A DNA stretch of 64,000 nucleotides from contig NZ_FPBM01000002.1 of the NCBI RefSeq assembly GCF_900116715.1, positions 474,589 to 538,588 on the forward strand. Direction: 5' to 3'. This document shows positions 46,965 through 56,367 of this stretch, piece after piece. This DNA is from Polaromonas sp. YR568. Lineage in GTDB: Bacteria; Pseudomonadota; Gammaproteobacteria; Burkholderiales; Burkholderiaceae_C. How positions within the stretch are numbered: the stretch's first letter is position 1; each line of letters begins with the position of its first letter. A program made the translations under genes and the position numbers. The notes under the pieces are model-generated. The model saw only the letters and a list, made by a program, of their open reading frames with translations. It was not told where the DNA came from and ran no database searches.

Positions 46965-47173
46965 GTTATTTTTCCTGTTCAGGGGCTGCGCCAGAGCCGG
47001 CAAAAACCGCCGCCGGGAGGCAAAATGATAAGTATTCCTTCAATTCCTCAGGTGGCGGCGGTCTCCCGGTAAAACAAGCCCGCCGGCACGCTGTGGTGCA
47101 TGGGCACCAACACCGTGAAAACCGCCCGGAATTAGTAGATTTCCCTAAATCAGTGCATCGCCCGCCTGTTATA

Positions 47174-47184
47174 TTGCACTGCAA
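47174..47184. promoter_or_regulatory. palindromic operator upstream of phaZ
   Basis: TTGCA-C-TGCAA, a perfect 11-base palindrome, directly overlaps the end of a TATATT -10-like hexamer (47170-47175) in the phaZ promoter region. TGCA-type dyads are bound by PHA-linked regulators such as PhaR in some bacteria, so PHA-responsive control is plausible but unproven. Confidence 0.4.
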
Positions 47185-47231
47185 CATACTACGTTTTACG
47201 TAAAAAATTTACATAACCAAGGTGATCCCCG

Positions 47232-48632
47232 ATGCTGTACCAAGTCTATGAAACCCAGCGCACATTGATGGAGCCTTTTGTTGATTTTGCGCAGGCAGCG
47301 GCCAAGCTCTACGGCAACCCCCTCTCCCCACTTGGGCAAAACCCGTTTGCCCAGCGCGTCGCAGCCGGCTACAGCCTGATCTACCGTCTGGGCAAAGACT
47401 ACGAAAAACCGGCCTTCGACATCCACACCGTCGACGTCAACGGCACCGATGTCAGCATCCACGAGCGTGTGGAGATCGACAAACCCTTTTGCGAGCTGCG
47501 CCGCTTCAAGCGCTTCACCGACAACCCCGCCACCCTCACGGAGCTGAAAGGCGAGCCCGCGGTGCTGATCGTGGCGCCGCTGTCGGGCCACTACGCCACC
47601 TTGCTGCGCGACACCGTCAAAACCATGCTCAAGGACCACAAGGTCTACATCACCGACTGGAAGAACGCGCGCACCGTGCCGCTGTCCGACGGCTCCTTCA
47701 ACCTGGACGACTACGTCAACTACGTGCAGGAATTCATCCGCCACATCCAGGGCATTTACGGCAACTGCCACGTCGTCAGTGTCTGCCAGCCTACCGTGCC
47801 GGTGCTGGCGGCCGTGTCGTTGATGGCTTCGCGCGGCGAAACCACGCCCTTGAGCATGACCATGATGGGCGGCCCGATCGATGCGCGCAAGTCGCCGACC
47901 GCCGTGAACAACCTGGCCATGAACAAGAGCTACGAGTGGTTTGAAAACAATGTGATCTACCGCGTGCCCAGCAATTTCCCGGGCGCCGGACGCCGCGTCT
48001 ACCCCGGCTTTTTGCAGCACACCGGCTTCGTCGCGATGAATCCCGACCGCCACGCCAAGAGCCACTACGACTACTTCAAGGATTTGCTCAAGGGTGACGA
48101 CGCCAGCGCCGAAGCACACCGCAAGTTCTACGACGAATACAACGCCGTGCTCGACATGGATGCCGACTACTACCTGGACACCATCAAGACGGTGTTCCAG
48201 GAGTTCAAGCTGGTCAACGGCACCTGGGACGTGGCCAATGCAGACGGCGAACTCGAACGCGTGCGCCCGCAGGACATCAAGACCACGGCACACTTCACCG
48301 TCGAGGGCGAGCTGGACGATATCTCCGGCTCCGGCCAGACCGAAGCCGCCCACAGCCTGTGCCACAACATTCCCAAGGCGCTGCAAAAGCACCTGGAAGT
48401 CAAAGGCGCAGGCCACTACGGCATCTTCAGCGGCCGCCGCTGGCGCGACATCGTCTACCCGCAGGTCAAGGCCTTCATCCTTGAGCACAACCAGGCTGCA
48501 GCCCCCGCCAAACGTGCGGCAGCTGCTCCTAAAAAGGTAGCTAAACCGGTTCGTGCCGCAGCCACAAAACCTGCAGCGAAAACCACTGCAAAGCCGGCTG
48601 CCAGGAAGGCTGTGCGCAGCAAGCAAGCCTGA
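47232..48632 (+). CDS. phaZ: intracellular polyhydroxyalkanoate depolymerase
   Basis: A 466-residue alpha/beta hydrolase of the Ralstonia PhaZ1 class that mobilises stored PHA granules. The catalytic Cys185 stands in Val-Cys-Gln-Pro-Thr-Val-Pro, where most esterases have Ser; other triad members are expected in the Asp and Gly-His-Tyr-Gly-Ile-Phe-Ser-Gly segments of the C-terminal half. Residues after about 425 form an Ala/Lys/Pro-rich tail like the DNA- or granule-binding tails of phasins and PhaM. Starts at ATG 47232 with AAGGTGATCC in front. No PHA synthase is in the window. Confidence 0.92.
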   Translation: MLYQVYETQRTLMEPFVDFAQAAAKLYGNPLSPLGQNPFAQRVAAGYSLIYRLGKDYEKPAFDIHTVDVNGTDVSIHERVEIDKPFCELRRFKRFTDNPATLTELKGEPAVLIVAPLSGHYATLLRDTVKTMLKDHKVYITDWKNARTVPLSDGSFNLDDYVNYVQEFIRHIQGIYGNCHVVSVCQPTVPVLAAVSLMASRGETTPLSMTMMGGPIDARKSPTAVNNLAMNKSYEWFENNVIYRVPSNFPGAGRRVYPGFLQHTGFVAMNPDRHAKSHYDYFKDLLKGDDASAEAHRKFYDEYNAVLDMDADYYLDTIKTVFQEFKLVNGTWDVANADGELERVRPQDIKTTAHFTVEGELDDISGSGQTEAAHSLCHNIPKALQKHLEVKGAGHYGIFSGRRWRDIVYPQVKAFILEHNQAAAPAKRAAAAPKKVAKPVRAAATKPAAKTTAKPAARKAVRSKQA

Positions 48633-48687
48633 AGGCATCTCCGGCAGGGCCAGCCTGGCTGGCCCCGACTGGTAGGACAATAGGCCG

Positions 48688-49377
48688 GTGACCTCCCCCG
48701 CCGACCTTCATCTTTTCGAGCGCATCAACGCCGCACTGCCCCAAACCCAGTGCACCCGCTGCGGCTACCCCGACTGCGCGGCCTACGCCACCGCCATCGC
48801 TAACGGCCAGGCCGCCATCAACCAATGCCCGCCAGGCGGCGCTGAAGGCATTCAGCGCCTGTCGGTCATCACGGGCCAGCCTGTGCAGCCGCTCAACCCC
48901 GCCAACGGCACCGAAGGCCCGCGCGCCCTCGCCATCATCGACGAAGACTGGTGCATAGGCTGCACGCTGTGCATCAAGGCCTGCCCGACCGACGCCATCA
49001 TGGGCAGCAACAAGATGATGCATACCGTGATCGAGCCCTGGTGCACCGGCTGCGAGCTGTGCATTCCCGTCTGCCCTGTCGACTGCATCAGCCTGGAAAA
49101 CGTCACCGGCGAAAGAACCGGCTGGGCGGCGTGGTCACAACAGGAGGCCGGGACGGCGCTTCACCGTTATGAAATTCACCGCAAGCGGCTCAGCAAGGGA
49201 GTCGGCTCCGGCGACAAGCCTCTGTCGAAGGTTGGCAAAACCGAAAGCCCTGCACCCACATCCTCCGGGGCTGCAGCACGCCCTGAAGCCGACCCTGCCG
49301 TTGCCGATCGCAAACGCGCGGTGATTGAGGCCGCGCTCGCACGCGCCCGGGCGCAGCGCGAAAAAAAGGCCGGCTAA
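48688..49377 (+). CDS. RnfB-type iron-sulfur electron transfer protein
   Basis: A 229-residue protein starting at GTG 48688. The N-terminal 4Fe-4S cluster domain (Cys-Thr-Arg-Cys-Gly-Tyr-Pro-Asp-Cys...Cys-Pro-Pro-Gly-Gly) is followed by two bacterial ferredoxin clusters with Cys-Ile-Gly-Cys-Thr-Leu-Cys and Cys-Thr-Gly-Cys-Glu-Leu-Cys motifs (about 90-130), then an Ala-rich tail. It lacks the N-terminal membrane helix of true RnfB and has no rnfACDGE neighbours, so it is probably a free-standing soluble ferredoxin of the RnfB-like kind common in betaproteobacteria. Partner unknown. Confidence 0.85.
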   Translation: MTSPADLHLFERINAALPQTQCTRCGYPDCAAYATAIANGQAAINQCPPGGAEGIQRLSVITGQPVQPLNPANGTEGPRALAIIDEDWCIGCTLCIKACPTDAIMGSNKMMHTVIEPWCTGCELCIPVCPVDCISLENVTGERTGWAAWSQQEAGTALHRYEIHRKRLSKGVGSGDKPLSKVGKTESPAPTSSGAAARPEADPAVADRKRAVIEAALARARAQREKKAG

Positions 49378-49389
49378 AGAGCCGGCCTT
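49366..49389. terminator. intrinsic terminator overlapping the end of the RnfB-like gene
   Basis: AAGGCCGGCT-AAAG-AGCCGGCCTT, a perfect 10-bp stem; its loop region includes the stop codon TAA at 49375-49377. A T pair and A run flank it, allowing action in both directions for converging genes. Confidence 0.75.
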
Positions 49390-49406
49390 GCTGCAACGCC
49401 CGGATC

Positions 49407-50444
49407 TCAGGCGGGCAGTTCCGTCAGACCCAGCACTTCTGCCTCATAGGCGTGCAGCGAAGGCGCACCGCCCGTGTGGAGAAACAGCACGTTCTCATCC
49501 TTGCGGAAGAAACCCTTGCGAGCCAGGCCGATCAGGCCGGCCATGATCTTGCCGGTGTAGACCGGGTCCAGCAAGACGGCCTCGGTGCGCGCCAGCATCT
49601 GCACGGCCTCGACCATGGCCTGATTGGGCACCGAGTACTTGGGCCGCCACCAGTCGCCATGGCTCACCACCGCTTCAGGCGGAATCGTCATGCCCAGGCC
49701 CAGCAAGTCGGCCACGGCCTGCGCTTCTTTGTGCACCAGCGGATTCTGGTCGGCCGGGTCGCGGCTCACGCCGATGCCGACGATGGGAATATTGATGTGG
49801 TTGCCCATGAAGCCGGCCAGCAGGCCGCCATGCGTGCCCGAGCTGCCCGAACCCACCACGACCTTGTCGATGCGCACGCCCTGCTCAAAAAACTGCTGCT
49901 GCAGTTCTTGCGCGCAGGCCACATAACCCAGCCCGCCAATGGCGTTGGAGCCGCCGCCAGGCACGATGTAACCCTTGCGGCCTGCTTTGGCCAGGTCAGC
50001 CGCTACTTTCTGCATCGCTTCCAGCATGTTGGTGCCGGCCGGCACAACGGTAATGGCTTCAACACCCAGCAGGCGGAACAGGAAGTTGTTGCCGCTGGCG
50101 TCTTCCTTGTAGCTGTTGGGCACACGTTCTTCAATCACGAAACGGCACTTGAGGCCTTCCTTGATGGACGCGGACAGCGTGGCACGGCAGTGATTCGACT
50201 GCGGCGCGCCGCAGGTAATCAGCGTGTCGGCACCCTGGGCCAGCGCATCGGCGACCAGGAACTCCAGCTTGCGGGTCTTGTTGCCGCCGGGCGTGAGGCC
50301 CAGCATGTCGTCGCGCTTGATCCAGACATTGGGCCCACCATCGGGGCCGCAAGTGGCCCGAAGGGCCTTGGTGAAGTGAGGGAGAAACTCCAGCGGCGTG
50401 TGGCCTTCGGTGTAACGGCGGCGCGGAAAACGGCTCAAATCCAT
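49407..50444 (-). CDS. D-cysteine desulfhydrase / ACC deaminase-like PLP enzyme
   Basis: A 345-residue fold-type II PLP enzyme. The PLP Lys is in Gly-Gly-Asn-Lys-Thr-Arg-Lys-Leu-Glu-Phe; other marks are Gln-Ser-Asn-His-Cys-Arg, Pro-Gly-Gly-Gly-Ser-Asn-Ala and Ser-Gly-Thr-His-Gly-Gly. The whole resembles E. coli D-cysteine desulfhydrase (releases sulfide, ammonia and pyruvate); L-cysteate sulfo-lyase and ACC deaminase are close alternatives that cannot be excluded. ATG 50492 gives 16 more residues and is possible. It closes the propionate cluster, 86 bases after the VOC gene. Confidence 0.83.
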   Translation of the reverse strand: MDLSRFPRRRYTEGHTPLEFLPHFTKALRATCGPDGGPNVWIKRDDMLGLTPGGNKTRKLEFLVADALAQGADTLITCGAPQSNHCRATLSASIKEGLKCRFVIEERVPNSYKEDASGNNFLFRLLGVEAITVVPAGTNMLEAMQKVAADLAKAGRKGYIVPGGGSNAIGGLGYVACAQELQQQFFEQGVRIDKVVVGSGSSGTHGGLLAGFMGNHINIPIVGIGVSRDPADQNPLVHKEAQAVADLLGLGMTIPPEAVVSHGDWWRPKYSVPNQAMVEAVQMLARTEAVLLDPVYTGKIMAGLIGLARKGFFRKDENVLFLHTGGAPSLHAYEAEVLGLTELPA

Positions 50445-50530
50445 GAAACGATGCTCCAGACGAATCGGTTGATTGAAAAAGTCAGCCCCCATTGTGCCGT
50501 CTGCACCATTGGTGTGCAGAGGAGAGCCTT

Positions 50531-51004
50531 TTAACCCAGCGCGGCAAACGCCTTGATCACTTCTGGCGGCGCCTGGACCATCTCAATCAATACACCTTCG
50601 CCTGAAACCGGGAACTCATCGTTCGATTTGGGATGAAGAAAGCAGATGTCGAACCCCGCCGCGCCCTTGCGAATCCCGCCAGGCGCAAACCGCACGCCCT
50701 TGGCCGTCAGCCATTCCACCGCTTTGGGCAGGTCATCGATCCATAGGCCCACGTGGTTCAGCGGCGTGGTGTGCACCGCAGGCTTCTTGTCCACGTCTAG
50801 CGGCTGCATCAGGTCAACCTCGACCTTGAACGGGCCGCTGCCAATCGCGCAGATGTCTTCGTCGACGTTTTCGCGTTCGCTCACGAAGTTGCCCGTAACT
50901 TCCAGGCCCAGCATGTCAACCCACAGCGTGCGCAACCTGTCTTTGCTCGTGGCGCCAATGGCAATCTGCTGGATGCCCAGCACCTTGAATGGACGTCCAC
51001 TCAT
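50531..51004 (-). CDS. VOC-family protein, probable methylmalonyl-CoA epimerase
   Basis: A 157-residue vicinal-oxygen-chelate protein. Its C-terminal half fits methylmalonyl-CoA epimerase: [10 protein letters not shown] (metal His), Phe-Leu-His-Pro-Lys-Ser and Gly-Val-Leu-Ile-Glu-Met (metal Glu). The first metal His of the epimerases (Asp-His-Val/Ile-Ala) is replaced by Gln in Gln-Gln-Ile-Ala near residue 13. Location between pccA and other propionate genes supports an epimerase that interconverts the S and R isomers before the mutase; the changed ligand calls for caution. Its ATG overlaps the pccA stop by 4 bases. Confidence 0.7.
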   Translation of the reverse strand: MSGRPFKVLGIQQIAIGATSKDRLRTLWVDMLGLEVTGNFVSERENVDEDICAIGSGPFKVEVDLMQPLDVDKKPAVHTTPLNHVGLWIDDLPKAVEWLTAKGVRFAPGGIRKGAAGFDICFLHPKSNDEFPVSGEGVLIEMVQAPPEVIKAFAALG

Positions 51005-53052
51005 GCCTGGAACTCCACAATCGGCTGGTCCACACTCAGCGATTCACCCTTGGCGGCCAGCACTTTGCCGACCACGCCGTCGGCGACCGCAAACAACACG
51101 TTCTCCATCTTCATCGCTTCAATCACCGCCACTCGCTCACCGGCCTGCACTTTCTGGCCCACCTGCACGGCAACGTCCACCAGCAAGCCCGGCATGGGCG
51201 ACAGCACATAGCGACTCATATCGGGCGGCGCCTTGTAGGGCATAAGCGCGTGCAGCTGCGCCGCACGCGGCGACAGCACCAGCGCATCCAGCCGTGTGCC
51301 GTTGTGTGCGATGCGGATAGCCAGCGGATTGCGCCCCACGCCACGCTCGACCTGTGCGGCGAAGGGCTGGCCGTTCACCGTGCCGCGGATGCGCGCACCG
51401 CCCAAATGCCAGTTGCTACATATTTCATAGCTGCTTGCGCCCGTTTCTACTGTGCCGGAGCCCGATTGGGCCTGATAATTCCGCACCGTCACAGGGTGTT
51501 GCGTGTTCTGCCCCGCAGCGCCCAGGCTGACGACCACGAACTCTTCACCCACGGTCACGCCATGGCCCGGTAGCTGTCCGCTGATACCAGCCGCGCGGCC
51601 CAGCATGCGGCGATTGACGTAAGCCGCCAGCGCCAGCAAGAACGAAGGATCGTCGTGCGGCACGTCTTCCGCATGAAAGCCCTTGCTGTAGTTTTCAGCG
51701 ATAAAGCCGGTGTTGAAATCTCCGGCCACAAATTTGGGATGCGCCAGCAGTGCCGCCTGGAAAGGAATGTTGCTGGAGATGCCGCGAATCACAAACCCAT
51801 TCAACGCCTCGCGCATCTTGGCGATGGCGTCCTTGCGGTCCTTGCCGTGCACGATGAGCTTGGCAATCATCGAGTCGTAAAACATCGGTATCTCGCCACC
51901 GTCCTGCACGCCAGTGTCCACACGAACGCCGTACAGCTGCGAGGTGTCGGCCGCAAACATCGTCTCCTTGGGCGGCTGAAAGCGCACCAGCCGGCCGGTG
52001 GAAGGCAGGAAGCTGCGGAATGGGTCTTCGGCATTGATGCGGCATTCAATCGCCCAGCCGTTGCGCTGCACGTCTTTCTGTGCAATCGGCAGCTTCTCGC
52101 CGGCCGCCACGCGGATCATCAGCTCCACCAGGTCCAGCCCGGTAATGCATTCCGTCACCGGGTGCTCCACCTGCAGCCGGGTGTTCATCTCGAGGAAATA
52201 AAAGCTCTGGTCCTTGCCGACCACAAACTCCACCGTGCCGGCGCTCTGGTACTTCACCGCCTTGGCCAAAGCGACTGCCTGCTCACCCATGGCCTTGCGC
52301 GTCGCGTCGCTGATAAAGGGTGATGGAGCCTCTTCAATCACCTTCTGGTGGCGCCGCTGGATGGAGCACTCGCGTTCGTTCAGGTAAACCACATTGCCGT
52401 GACTGTCGCCCAGCAACTGGATCTCGATGTGACGGGGTTCCTCGACAAACTTCTCGATAAAGACGCGGTCGTCACCAAAGCTGTTGCGGGCTTCGTTGCG
52501 GCAAGAAGTAAAACCTTCAAAGGCCTCCTTGTCGTTAAAGGCCACACGCAGGCCCTTACCCCCGCCGCCGGCAGAGGCCTTGATCATTACGGGGTAACCA
52601 ATGCCCTTGGCAATCTCCACCGCCTTCTCGGCCGTTTCAATCGCATCGTTCACGCCGGGAATGCAGTTCACACCCGCCGCGCCAGCCAGTTTTTTCGATT
52701 CAATCTTGTCGCCCATGGCGGCAATCGAATAATGCTTGGGGCCGATGAAGATGATGCCCTCTTCTTCAACACGCTTGGCAAAGCCCGCGTTCTCGCTCAG
52801 AAAGCCGTAGCCAGGGTGCACCGCCTGCGCGCCTGTCTGCTTGCACGCCGCGATGATCTTGTCGGCCTGCAGATAGCTGTCACGACTGGGCGCCGGGCCG
52901 ATATTGACGGCTTCGTCGGCCAACTCGACATGGCGTGCATCTTTGTCGGCATCGGAATAAACGGCGACGGTCCGGATGCCCATCTTGCGGGCGGTGAGGA
53001 TCACGCGGCAAGCGATTTCACCCCGATTGGCAATAAGAATTTTGGTAAACAT
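51001..53052 (-). CDS. pccA: propionyl/acyl-CoA carboxylase biotin-containing alpha subunit
   Basis: A 683-residue protein: biotin carboxylase domain at about 1-450 (ATP-grasp segments, [16 protein letters not shown]), a middle BT domain, and a C-terminal biotin carrier with biotinylated Lys648 in Glu-Ala-Met-Lys-Met. With PccB it carboxylates propionyl-CoA to methylmalonyl-CoA. Residues about 525-547 ([10 protein letters not shown]) are encoded by an interspersed repeat in frame. The gene lies between a YdcF-type gene upstream and the VOC gene downstream. Confidence 0.9.
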   Translation of the reverse strand: MFTKILIANRGEIACRVILTARKMGIRTVAVYSDADKDARHVELADEAVNIGPAPSRDSYLQADKIIAACKQTGAQAVHPGYGFLSENAGFAKRVEEEGIIFIGPKHYSIAAMGDKIESKKLAGAAGVNCIPGVNDAIETAEKAVEIAKGIGYPVMIKASAGGGGKGLRVAFNDKEAFEGFTSCRNEARNSFGDDRVFIEKFVEEPRHIEIQLLGDSHGNVVYLNERECSIQRRHQKVIEEAPSPFISDATRKAMGEQAVALAKAVKYQSAGTVEFVVGKDQSFYFLEMNTRLQVEHPVTECITGLDLVELMIRVAAGEKLPIAQKDVQRNGWAIECRINAEDPFRSFLPSTGRLVRFQPPKETMFAADTSQLYGVRVDTGVQDGGEIPMFYDSMIAKLIVHGKDRKDAIAKMREALNGFVIRGISSNIPFQAALLAHPKFVAGDFNTGFIAENYSKGFHAEDVPHDDPSFLLALAAYVNRRMLGRAAGISGQLPGHGVTVGEEFVVVSLGAAGQNTQHPVTVRNYQAQSGSGTVETGASSYEICSNWHLGGARIRGTVNGQPFAAQVERGVGRNPLAIRIAHNGTRLDALVLSPRAAQLHALMPYKAPPDMSRYVLSPMPGLLVDVAVQVGQKVQAGERVAVIEAMKMENVLFAVADGVVGKVLAAKGESLSVDQPIVEFQA
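51415..51480. repeat. interspersed repeat copy C, in frame within pccA
   Basis: GCTACATATTTCATAGC...GCTTGCGC...GAGCCCGATTGGG aligns with copies A and B in both halves. The 18-base core shares perfect identity with half-copy D in hscB. It adds about 22 codons to pccA without a shift. Confidence 0.65.
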
Positions 53053-53088
53053 GTTAATTTCCAGTCGATTTTCTTGTGATGCGTCAGC

Positions 53089-53916
53089 TCAGTATTCCCG
53101 CAGCAACCAGCCTGACAGGCAGGCGAAATACTCGCGCGTCCAGGCGTTGTAGCGCATATAAAGCGGCGTAAGGGAACCCGCCGCGCGCACGTTGGACCAG
53201 CCCGCCTCCTCGGCAATCCAGCCGGCCCGCGCGGTGTGGAAGTCACTGGTCACCAGCACCATGGGCACGTCCCGCTTGACGCCGGCAGCCTCCAGCAATC
53301 GCGCCGAGAAAACCAGGTTTTCGTAGGTGCTGGTGCTTTGGTCTTCCAGGGTGATGCGAGCAGCATCCAGGCCAAGGCCGACCAGGTAGTCGGCCATCAC
53401 ACGCGCTTCGGATATCTCCTGTCTGAAGTCCGTTCCGCCGCTGACCACAACCAGCGCACGGGGGTGTTGCCCCGCGAGACTGTAGGCCAGCTTGAGCCGC
53501 TCCACCAGGACCGGCGAGGCCTGCCCGTTCGGCGTGCTGGAACCAAGAACCACGATAACCCGTGGATCGGCATCCATCGCGCCCGATGGCTGCAGCCGTT
53601 GCATGGCAACAAAAAAGACCACCAGGGAGGCCAGCCACAGGAAAAACCCGGTGAGCAACAACCGCCACGCAAGCAATCGCCAGCGGCGCCCGCGCAACCA
53701 CGCCTGCCAGGGTTTGATAAACAGCGAGAGTGCGATCAGCGCGGCCGAGATGACTGCCGGCACAATGACCCCGAGATGCGTGACCTTGACGGTCACAAGG
53801 TAAATGCAATCGATCAGCAACAAGATGCCGATCGCCAGCAAGAGCCAGCGCATCGGCCCGGGATGGTAGCTGTCGGGAATCGGGGTAGAAGCGTTCACGG
53901 TGAAAATTCCGGCCAC
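53089..53916 (-). CDS. YdcF/SanA/ElyC-family membrane protein (DUF218)
   Basis: A 275-residue protein with three hydrophobic segments near the N-terminus (about 23-42, 48-67, 85-105) and a periplasmic or cytosolic DUF218 domain with Val-Ile-Val-Val-Leu-Gly-Ser, Val-Val-Ser-Gly-Gly-Thr-Asp and Leu-Val-Thr-Ser-Asp-Phe-His segments. Family members act in envelope and lipid-carrier homeostasis; no reaction is certain. It sits in the same direction between pccB (ends 3 bases before its start) and pccA, an odd place in this metabolic operon. A start at about 53851 (Met-Arg-Trp-Leu) is possible. Confidence 0.8.
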   Translation of the reverse strand: MAGIFTVNASTPIPDSYHPGPMRWLLLAIGILLLIDCIYLVTVKVTHLGVIVPAVISAALIALSLFIKPWQAWLRGRRWRLLAWRLLLTGFFLWLASLVVFFVAMQRLQPSGAMDADPRVIVVLGSSTPNGQASPVLVERLKLAYSLAGQHPRALVVVSGGTDFRQEISEARVMADYLVGLGLDAARITLEDQSTSTYENLVFSARLLEAAGVKRDVPMVLVTSDFHTARAGWIAEEAGWSNVRAAGSLTPLYMRYNAWTREYFACLSGWLLREY

Positions 53917-53919
53917 GGC

Positions 53920-55452
53920 CTACAGCGGGATGTTCCCGTGCTTGCGCCACGGATTCTCGATTTTCTTGTCACGCAGCATCACCAGCGAGCGGCAGATACG
54001 CCGGCGGGTCTCGTGCGGCAAGATCACATCGTCGATAAAGCCGCGAGCACCGGCCACAAAAGGATTGGCAAATCGTGCCTTGTACTCGGCTTCCTTGGCA
54101 GCCAGCTTGGCCGGGTCGCCCTTGTCTTCACGGAAGATGATTTCCACCGCGCCCTTGGCGCCCATCACGGCGATCTCGGCGTTGGGCCAGGCGAAGTTAA
54201 CGTCACCGCGCAAATGTTTGGAAGCCATCACGTCGTAAGCGCCGCCATAGGCTTTGCGCGTGATGACGGTAATCTTGGGCACGGTGCATTCGGCATATGC
54301 GTACAGCAGCTTGGCGCCGTGTTTGATGATGCCACCGTATTCCTGTGATGTGCCGGGCATAAAGCCAGGTACGTCGACGAAGGTGATGACGGGGATGTTG
54401 AAGGCATCGCAAAACCGCACAAAGCGTGCCGCCTTGATGGAACTCTTGATGTCCAGGCAACCGGCCAGCACCAGCGGCTGGTTGGCAACGATGCCGACGG
54501 TCTGCCCTTCCATGCGGGCAAAACCGATGATGATGTTTTTGGCGTATTCGGGCTGAATCTCGAAGAAGTCGCCGTCGTCCACCGTCTTGACGATGAGCTC
54601 TTTCATGTCATAGGGCTTGTTCGGGTTCTCGGGCACCAGCGTGTCCAGGCTCAGGTCCATGCGGCCGGCCGGGTCGGCGCTGGGGCGCACCGGGGCTTTT
54701 TCGCGGTTGTTCAGCGGCAGGTAGTTGTAGAGGCGGCGCAGCATCAACAGCGCCTCTACATCGTTTTCGAAGGCCAGGTCAGCCACGCCACTGCGCGTGG
54801 TATGGGTGGTGGCGCCGCCCAGTTCTTCAGCCGTTACTTCCTCATGCGTCACGGTTTTCACAACTTCGGGGCCAGTGACGAACATGTAGCTCGAATCCTT
54901 GACCATGAAAATAAAGTCGGTCATGGCCGGTGAATACACGGCACCACCGGCGCTAGGGCCCATGATCATGCTGATCTGCGGGATCACGCCGCTGGCCATC
55001 ACATTGCGCTGGAACACATCGGCATAGCCGCCCAAGGACGCTACGCCCTCCTGAATGCGAGCGCCACCCGAATCATTGAGGCCGATGACAGGCGCACCGA
55101 CCTTCATGGCCTGGTCCATCACCTTGCAGATTTTCTCGGCATGGGCTTCGCTCAGGGCGCCGCCAAACACGGTGAAGTCCTGGCTGAAGACAAACACCAG
55201 GCGGCCGTTGATCATGCCGTAGCCAGTCACCACGCCGTCACCCGGAATCTTGTTGTCCTGCATGCCGAAGTCGGTGCAGCGGTGCTCGACAAACATGTCC
55301 CATTCTTCGAAGGTGCCTTCGTCCAGCAGCAGCTCCAGCCGCTCGCGCGCCGTCAGCTTGCCTTTGCCGTGCTGCGCGTCAATGCGTTTTTGCCCGCCGC
55401 CCAGGCGGGCTGCGGCGCGTTTCTTTTCGAGTTGTTCAAGGATTTCTTGCAT
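53920..55452 (-). CDS. pccB: propionyl-CoA carboxylase beta (carboxyltransferase) subunit
   Basis: A 510-residue carboxyltransferase of the propionyl-CoA type. Visible are the acyl-CoA-binding segment [29 protein letters not shown] (oxyanion holes), and in the C-terminal half [10 protein letters not shown]. It joins PccA to make methylmalonyl-CoA. It begins 33 bases downstream of the hydrolase stop. Confidence 0.95.
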   Translation of the reverse strand: MQEILEQLEKKRAAARLGGGQKRIDAQHGKGKLTARERLELLLDEGTFEEWDMFVEHRCTDFGMQDNKIPGDGVVTGYGMINGRLVFVFSQDFTVFGGALSEAHAEKICKVMDQAMKVGAPVIGLNDSGGARIQEGVASLGGYADVFQRNVMASGVIPQISMIMGPSAGGAVYSPAMTDFIFMVKDSSYMFVTGPEVVKTVTHEEVTAEELGGATTHTTRSGVADLAFENDVEALLMLRRLYNYLPLNNREKAPVRPSADPAGRMDLSLDTLVPENPNKPYDMKELIVKTVDDGDFFEIQPEYAKNIIIGFARMEGQTVGIVANQPLVLAGCLDIKSSIKAARFVRFCDAFNIPVITFVDVPGFMPGTSQEYGGIIKHGAKLLYAYAECTVPKITVITRKAYGGAYDVMASKHLRGDVNFAWPNAEIAVMGAKGAVEIIFREDKGDPAKLAAKEAEYKARFANPFVAGARGFIDDVILPHETRRRICRSLVMLRDKKIENPWRKHGNIPL

Positions 55453-55485
55453 GGTGTGTTCCGCAATTTTTTGGGACGGTGAAAA

Positions 55486-56367
55486 TTATTTGGCAGATTC
55501 AAACAGAAGTCGCGCGGCCGCCTGGCTCATGCGGCGTGAGTCGTGCCCCACGCCCGGCACGGTCACTCGCTCCCAGGCCAGCGGTGCGCCCATCTTCTGT
55601 GCTTGCGCCTGGGCCTGCGCGAAGAAGTTGCTGCCGCGCTCGAGCCGGTTCGCGCCCTGGGCCGTGGCCTGCCTGGCCTTGGGAAGGTTGGCCGCATCGG
55701 TTTGTATGTCGGCCTCGCCGAGCAGCACGATCAGCTTGCGCGAAAACACCTGCTTGAGTTTGTCGGGGCCGACGATGCTCTCGTCAAGCGCATAAGGAAA
55801 CTTGTCATCCGTCAGGCCCGGATAGCGGGGCATGGTGTAGCTGCCGGCATTGGCCGCCATGGCAACGGAAACGCGCGGCGCTTCGGTCAACAACATAAAG
55901 CGGTGCACAAACTGCCCGCCGGCCGAATGGCCGAACAGCAGGTAGTCGGGCGCAGCGAGCCCCTCATCGGCACGAACAAAGTCGAAGAGATGCTCGACGA
56001 TCTGGAACGACCACTTGCTGCGGTCGCGTGTCTCGATGCCGCCCATGTTGAAGAGCCGGGAGGGAAACCGCGCTTCATCGAATTCCGGGGCCAGCACGAT
56101 CAGCTTGTTTTTCTCGGCAAGGGGCATCCAGTTGTCCCGCATGCGCGGGCCCTGGCGCTCCGTTCCATGGATGACCACAATGACTTTGGCATCCGGGCCG
56201 GCGCTGCGTGCCTTGTAGTAATGCACGGTGACGGGCTTATCCGCGAAATAGCCTTTGTCGGTGAAGACAAAACTCTGCGGTTCACCAGTCACCATGCCGC
56301 CGGCCCAGACCATGCAGGCCTGAAAAAGCAGCACACAAAAGATGCCGGTTTTTTTCACAGGTTCCAC
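55486..56367 (-). CDS. secreted alpha/beta hydrolase (poly(3-hydroxybutyrate) depolymerase-like)
   Basis: A 293-residue protein with an N-terminal signal (about 1-22) and an alpha/beta hydrolase fold. The nucleophile Ser is in Gly-His-Ser-Ala-Gly-Gly, the C-terminal His in Gly-Val-Gly-His-Asp. It resembles the LpqC/PHB-depolymerase-type esterases. Lying between meaB and pccB, it may release short acyl units, but its periplasmic location does not fit direct CoA chemistry. Its start overlaps the meaB end by 13 bases. Confidence 0.75.
   Translation of the reverse strand: MEPVKKTGIFCVLLFQACMVWAGGMVTGEPQSFVFTDKGYFADKPVTVHYYKARSAGPDAKVIVVIHGTERQGPRMRDNWMPLAEKNKLIVLAPEFDEARFPSRLFNMGGIETRDRSKWSFQIVEHLFDFVRADEGLAAPDYLLFGHSAGGQFVHRFMLLTEAPRVSVAMAANAGSYTMPRYPGLTDDKFPYALDESIVGPDKLKQVFSRKLIVLLGEADIQTDAANLPKARQATAQGANRLERGSNFFAQAQAQAQKMGAPLAWERVTVPGVGHDSRRMSQAAARLLFESAK

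Noticed and set aside
48520..48560. possible repeat copy in the phaZ tail
   Set aside because: The match is short and the tail is naturally Ala/Lys/Pro-rich, so codon composition explains it.
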